64,000 nucleotides of DNA, taken from the NCBI GenBank assembly GCA_964567485.1, contig CAZMMX010000014.1, positions 8,041 to 72,040 on the forward strand, given 5' to 3'. Below the pieces are notes generated by a model. It was not told the DNA's origin. It saw only the letters and a program-made list of their open reading frames with translations, and did not search any database. Below are positions 60,153 to 64,000 of this stretch, piece after piece (within the stretch, counting starts at the first letter, position 1; every line of letters starts with the position of its first letter). The DNA is from UBA1413 sp964567485 (GTDB lineage Bacteria; Bacteroidota; Bacteroidia; Bacteroidales; Prolixibacteraceae). A program made the translations under genes and the position numbers.

Positions 60153-61070
60153 ATGACAGAAGAGAGTACACAGAAATCGTCGCCCTTTGACCTGCATACG
60201 ATCGGGATTCTCCTTTTAAAGGGGATCTCCTGGCTTCCCTTTTGGATGATTTATGGGCTGTCGGATTTGATGGCGTTCATCCTCCGGTATGTGATCGGCT
60301 ACCGGCGCAAGGTGATACTTGACAATCTGCGCCATGCCTTTCCGGAATATGGAGAGCAGGAGATTTCCCGGCTGATGTGGAGGTTTTACCGCCATTTCAG
60401 TGACATTACCCTGGAATCGATGAAGGGGCACAGCATGTCACGTGAGGCCTTCAGTAAAAGGATCATTTTCAGGGGAGTGGAGGCGATGAATGCCCTGGCA
60501 GAAAAGGGGAAAAGCGTGGTCGTGCTGGGATTTCACTATAACAACTGGGAATGGAGCGGATTTGGACAGGTTTACCTGAAACACAAATACCTGGTGGTGT
60601 ACAATCCCATGCGGGGAAATCCCCGTTTTGAGGAGTATCTCCTGAAGATCAGGGAACGCTGGGGGGCCCTGACCATACCTGTACACAAGTCAGCCCGCAC
60701 CTTACTGGAATCTGACCGGTCGCAGATTCCTGTGGCTCTGGTACTTGCGGGGGACCAGCGGCCCCCCTTCATCACCCGTTTCTGGACCACCTTCATGAAC
60801 CAGGAAGCCTGTTTTAACCAGGGGGCCGGAAAAATCGCCATGAAAACCAACCAACCGATCTTCTTTCACCTCACCCGGAAGATTCGCCGCGGATACTACG
60901 AGGTCTCCTTCATCCCGCTGATCATGGATCCCTCTCAGTCGTCAGAACAGGAGATTCTTCTCACCTATGTCAGGACCATGGAGAAATATATCAGGGAGGA
61001 TCCCGCTTATTACTTATGGTCGCATAAAAGGTGGAAACAGGAGCGGCCCGGGGATTATCAGCTTTATTAA
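60153..61070 (+). CDS. LpxL/HtrB-like acyltransferase 2
   Basis: 305 residues, paralogous to the gene before it. The N-terminal membrane segment is about 18-45, the H-x4-E motif is GFHYNNWEW, and LAGDQRPPFITRFWTTFMNQEACF is the second block. Both catalytic regions are intact, so neither copy is a remnant. It lies 12 bases before the Gate-domain gene. Confidence 0.92.
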   Translation: MTEESTQKSSPFDLHTIGILLLKGISWLPFWMIYGLSDLMAFILRYVIGYRRKVILDNLRHAFPEYGEQEISRLMWRFYRHFSDITLESMKGHSMSREAFSKRIIFRGVEAMNALAEKGKSVVVLGFHYNNWEWSGFGQVYLKHKYLVVYNPMRGNPRFEEYLLKIRERWGALTIPVHKSARTLLESDRSQIPVALVLAGDQRPPFITRFWTTFMNQEACFNQGAGKIAMKTNQPIFFHLTRKIRRGYYEVSFIPLIMDPSQSSEQEILLTYVRTMEKYIREDPAYYLWSHKRWKQERPGDYQLY

Positions 61071-61082
61071 CGGAGAACAGGG

Positions 61083-62039
61083 ATGGTAACGGTTAAGCTG
61101 AACTACCGTGAAAAGGTGTTTCATCCGGCGTTCAGGCAGGGGATGAAGAGTGCCCTTTGGCTGTTGAAGCTCACCATTCCGGTCTCTCTGGGGGTTTTTC
61201 TGCTCGACTGGCTGGGAGTCCTCGAGGCAATTTCCCGCCTCACCGCTCCTATGTTCAGCCTTTTCGGCCTTTCGGGGAAAGCCTCCATCGTACTCATTAC
61301 AGGCTATTTCACCAATATCTATTCGGTGATAGCCGTGATGGCCACCCTCGATCTCACCCTTCGTGAAGGTCTGATCCTGGCCAATATGTGTCTGATTGCC
61401 CATGCCCTGATCGTGGAATCGGGAATTCAGAAAAAGACGGGATCGTCGCCCTGGCGGATGACTCTGTTGAGGCTGATCACTGGCTTTGTCGCCGCGTGGA
61501 TTCTGAACCTTATGCTTCCTGACATGGCGGGGAAGATCATCGCCCGCACGGAAGTATCCCACAGGGAGTTGCTGCCAGCCTTCCTGGAATGGCTGAAGGC
61601 CATCGGCATAACCTCCCTGAAAATTGTCATTTTGGTGAATGTACTTTTGGTATTGCAGAAACTGCTGAGTGAGCTGGGCATTCTGAAATGGCTGGAGCGT
61701 CCTTTTTATCCCATGCTCACGGTGATGGGACTGCCCCAAAAGAGCAGTTTTCTCTGGCTGGTTGCCAATACCCTGGGACTCTCCTATGGGGGAGCCATCA
61801 TGATCAGCCAGGCTTCCGAGGGAGCCCTGTCGCGCTCCGATGCCGACCTGCTCAATCACCACATCGCCATTTCCCACTCTCAGTTCGAGGATACCCTGCT
61901 TTTTGCCGCCATGGGATTTAGCATCCCCTGGCTGGTATTTCCCCGTTTTCTCCTGGCCATCGTGGTGGTATGGCTGCGCCGGCTGGAGCTCCGCCTATTC
62001 CGAAAGCAAGGAGAAGTCCTTACTGGCAGGAGAGGATAA
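61083..62039 (+). CDS. Gate-domain (nucleoside-recognition) membrane protein
   Basis: 318 residues with seven or eight hydrophobic helices. Two related halves are visible: LGVFLLDWLGVLEAISRLTAPMFSLFGL with ITGYFTNIYSVIAVM, and later MTVMGLPQKSSF-like text with ANTLGLSYGGAIMI. This is the Gate fold found in concentrative nucleoside transporters, FeoB and spore-maturation proteins; the substrate here is unknown. Third in the acyltransferase operon. Its last 20 bases overlap the end of the convergent response-regulator gene. Confidence 0.85.
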   Translation: MVTVKLNYREKVFHPAFRQGMKSALWLLKLTIPVSLGVFLLDWLGVLEAISRLTAPMFSLFGLSGKASIVLITGYFTNIYSVIAVMATLDLTLREGLILANMCLIAHALIVESGIQKKTGSSPWRMTLLRLITGFVAAWILNLMLPDMAGKIIARTEVSHRELLPAFLEWLKAIGITSLKIVILVNVLLVLQKLLSELGILKWLERPFYPMLTVMGLPQKSSFLWLVANTLGLSYGGAIMISQASEGALSRSDADLLNHHIAISHSQFEDTLLFAAMGFSIPWLVFPRFLLAIVVVWLRRLELRLFRKQGEVLTGRRG

Positions 62040-62715
62040 ATCCCACCTTGGGGATATTTTCGATTCTGATAGAGGGGTCGGTGGCAAAATATTTACGTAG
62101 CTTGGAGATGAAGACGTCGAGGCTTCTTCCGGCGAAATAGTCGTTTTCGCCCCATATGGCGGTCAGAATCTGTTCCCTTCTGACAATATTGTTTCTCGAA
62201 GAGCAGAGCAGACGGAGTACTTCAGCCTCCCTGCGGGTCAGCCTCCGGGTGTGGTCCCCCTGACTCAGCGCCAGGTTGGCAAAATCGAACTGAAAGCTCC
62301 CGATCTGGAAGAGGGCATCAATTTCCGGAGTATCGGGCAGTCCGATCCGGTTAACCACAGCTTTGATCCTGCAGAGGAGTTCATCCTCATCGAAAGGCTT
62401 GGTGATATAATCATCGGCTCCCAGGCCATAGCCTTTCAGTTTATCCTCTTTCATGGAACGGGCGGTCAGGAAGATGACCGGCACATCAGGGCTGAGGGTC
62501 TTCAGGTCTTTGGCCAGGGAGAATCCGTCAAGCCGGGGAAGCATAACATCGAGGATGCAGAAGTTGAAGTTCCCCGGGCGGAAAGCCTTAAGAGCCGACT
62601 CCCCGTCACGGTAAAGCTTCACATCGAGTCCGTGGCTTTCCAGAAACTCAACCAGCAAAAACCCAAGGTTAAGGTCATCCTCGGCTAAGAGAATTTTCAA
62701 TTGCTTCTCAATCAT
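62020..62715 (-). CDS. rprY: OmpR-family response regulator (RprY-like)
   Basis: 231 residues. Receiver domain (1-120): acidic pair Asp13-Asp14, phospho-acceptor Asp56 in ILDVMLP, and Lys of TKPFDEDEL. The C-terminal winged helix (about 135-231) has LTRREAEVLRLLCSSRNNIVRREQIL and FISKLRKYF. Its start overlaps the kinase stop by four bases (ATGA). It resembles RprY of Bacteroides, linked to redox and oxidative-stress control in Porphyromonas; the regulon here is unknown. Confidence 0.93.
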   Translation of the reverse strand: MIEKQLKILLAEDDLNLGFLLVEFLESHGLDVKLYRDGESALKAFRPGNFNFCILDVMLPRLDGFSLAKDLKTLSPDVPVIFLTARSMKEDKLKGYGLGADDYITKPFDEDELLCRIKAVVNRIGLPDTPEIDALFQIGSFQFDFANLALSQGDHTRRLTRREAEVLRLLCSSRNNIVRREQILTAIWGENDYFAGRSLDVFISKLRKYFATDPSIRIENIPKVGFILSCQ

Positions 62716-63992
62716 TCTGTTTTTATTCCTGCAGGTAATAAAAGTGTAAAAGTACTCCCTTTTCCCGGTTCACTGGAGAGCGAGATTCTCCCGTTATGGG
62801 CGTTGACCACGCTTTTCACATAGGAGAGACCAATTCCGAACCCTTTGGTATTATGGACATCACCTGTGGGAACGCGGTAATATTTATCAAAAATGAATTT
62901 CTGGTATTTCAGGGGGATCCCGATTCCGTTGTCGGAAATTTCGATAACCAGAGAGCTCCCGGTCCTGAAACTCTTTATCCTGACCCGGGGGGGTTCATTG
63001 GCTGAATATTTCAACGCATTCACCAGGATGTTGCTTAGGGCATTGGTCAGGTGAAGCCTGTCGGCCTGAAGGATATCGTCACCTTCAGAAAGATCGGTTG
63101 TAATGGTCCCGCCCTTTTCTTCAGCCAGCATTTTAATGGCATCTATGGCGTCGGCCACAATATCGCGGGTTCTTACCGGGTGAAAGCGATAATCAAAGTC
63201 CTCCCGTTCAATAGCGGCCAGGTCGAGGAGTGATTCTACCTGTTGCTGCAGTTTCTGGTTTTCCTTGAAGATCAGGTTGCCATACTCTTTTTGCTTCTCC
63301 TGGTTATCAGTGGCTCTGCCCTTCCTGATCAGGTTGGCCGCCAGGGCAATGCTGGTGATGGGTGTTTTGAACTCATGGGTGACATTGTTGATCAGTTCCT
63401 TAATATTCTCGGCCAGCCGAAGTTCATCGCGGTACCACCCCACCATCTGAAGGATGGAAAGGATGATCAGCAAGACCAGCACCACAGAAGAAAAGAGCAT
63501 CAACCCGGCCTGACTGAGGAAAAATCGGGTTCTGTCGGGGAAACTGACCACCATATGATATCCACTGGTTTGTAAAACCTCCCTCAGGCTTTGGGTATAG
63601 CAAGTGCCTTGTCTGATGAAAAGATTGACGGGACCGTTTCTGATGGTATCCTGATTATTCCGCGTGATGAAGAGGTCATATTCCAGATCGATGTCATAGA
63701 CCGCCAGTTCCGAATCGATGGAAGCATGGATCTGATCCCAGATGCCTGACGAAATCGTCTGTGACCCCGAAAACAAGGTATCGCATTTCATGCACTCACG
63801 CATGGCATCACAAACCATCCGGTCATTGTTAAGGTTGGCCATGGTTTTGTCGAGAGCCAGGTCCACGCTGTTCCTGAAAACCTTCTCCTGGAATCTCACG
63901 GAATAGATCATCCACTTGACCTGGATCAGGAGCAGAATCACCAGCATGGCCATGGTCATCCAAAAGAGATATTTCCGCAAGGATTTCTTCAT
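62712..63992 (-). CDS. rprX: Sensor histidine kinase (RprX-like)
   Basis: 426 residues. Two membrane helices (about 10-30 and 162-184) bracket a periplasmic sensor of about 130 residues, which holds Cys61, Cys67, Cys70 and Cys131. The dimerisation helix has His206 in NNVTHEFKTPITS; the ATPase has N-box NALSNILVNALKYS, ISDNGIGI and GFGIGLSYV. It should phosphorylate the response regulator encoded just downstream. The upstream promoter lies beyond the window edge. Confidence 0.94.
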   Translation of the reverse strand: MKKSLRKYLFWMTMAMLVILLLIQVKWMIYSVRFQEKVFRNSVDLALDKTMANLNNDRMVCDAMRECMKCDTLFSGSQTISSGIWDQIHASIDSELAVYDIDLEYDLFITRNNQDTIRNGPVNLFIRQGTCYTQSLREVLQTSGYHMVVSFPDRTRFFLSQAGLMLFSSVVLVLLIILSILQMVGWYRDELRLAENIKELINNVTHEFKTPITSIALAANLIRKGRATDNQEKQKEYGNLIFKENQKLQQQVESLLDLAAIEREDFDYRFHPVRTRDIVADAIDAIKMLAEEKGGTITTDLSEGDDILQADRLHLTNALSNILVNALKYSANEPPRVRIKSFRTGSSLVIEISDNGIGIPLKYQKFIFDKYYRVPTGDVHNTKGFGIGLSYVKSVVNAHNGRISLSSEPGKGSTFTLLLPAGIKTE

Positions 63993-64000
63993 ATATTACT

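Noticed and set aside
1..64000. CRISPR arrays, tRNA or rRNA genes, insertion sequences, phage genes
   Set aside because: No repeated spacer arrays, tRNA-like cloverleafs, rRNA segments, transposase motifs or integrase genes were seen; the region looks like stable core chromosome.

Overview
The window reads as a chromosomal segment of a Bacteroidota bacterium, most likely a non-Bacteroides member of the Bacteroidales or a close relative. The evidence is the family-specific promoter boxes (TTTG / TAnnTTTG), proteins largely confined to the phylum (DUF4290, DUF4494, DUF1460, a fused CcsBA, a GTPase-defective EF-G paralogue, a CHU_C/type IX sorting domain) and an arginine pathway built around an N-succinylornithine-type transcarbamylase. 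Two runs of exactly 100 N (28071-28170 and 58260-58359) mark scaffold gaps, so this is probably a draft or metagenome assembly.

Region 1 (1-18716, minus strand): a partial UbiD-family decarboxylase, then one very long translation operon of 32 genes running leftward from tandem promoters near 18.6-18.7 kb to an intrinsic terminator at 1252-1280. Its order is rpsL-rpsG-fusA-rpsJ, the S10 block (rplC to rpsQ), the spc block (rplN to secY), then infA-rpmJ-rpsM-rpsK-rpsD-rpoA-rplQ. The methionine aminopeptidase gene often seen between secY and infA in this phylum is absent.

Region 2 (18.8-38 kb): a C39-peptidase ABC exporter with its HlyD-type adaptor and no visible peptide cargo; an EF-G paralogue lacking the catalytic histidine; a secreted CHU_C protein; a UvrD/PcrA helicase broken by a gap; DUF4290-murA behind a textbook promoter, with MurA carrying Asp in place of the fosfomycin-target Cys; a TlpA-like thioredoxin; grpE-dnaJ behind an inverted repeat; then, leftward, ccsBA, an M20 deacylase (possible arginine-pathway enzyme) and a DUF1460 lipoprotein.

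Region 3 (38.7-52.2 kb): carB-carA (leftward) diverge from argR and an arginine/proline cluster, argR-GNAT-argG-argC-argD-proC-proB-proA-argF'. The carA leader holds a strong terminator hairpin preceded by a short ORF with two Arg codons, which looks like an attenuator. The argR promoter is overlapped by two ARG-box-like sites. Together the genes supply carbamoyl phosphate and convert glutamate to citrulline derivatives and proline.

Region 4 (52.3-64 kb): hisA-hisF-hisIE, an unknown helical protein, DUF4494, a MaeB-type malic enzyme ending at a gap, a secreted glycerophosphodiesterase, two tandem LpxL-like acyltransferases with a Gate-domain membrane protein, and a convergent RprXY-like two-component system. 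I saw no rRNA, tRNA, CRISPR array or insertion sequence. The strongest candidates for something new are the carA attenuator, the ArgR-operator layout, the paired AATTGACA/TGTCAATT inverted repeats, and the cargo-less C39 exporter.
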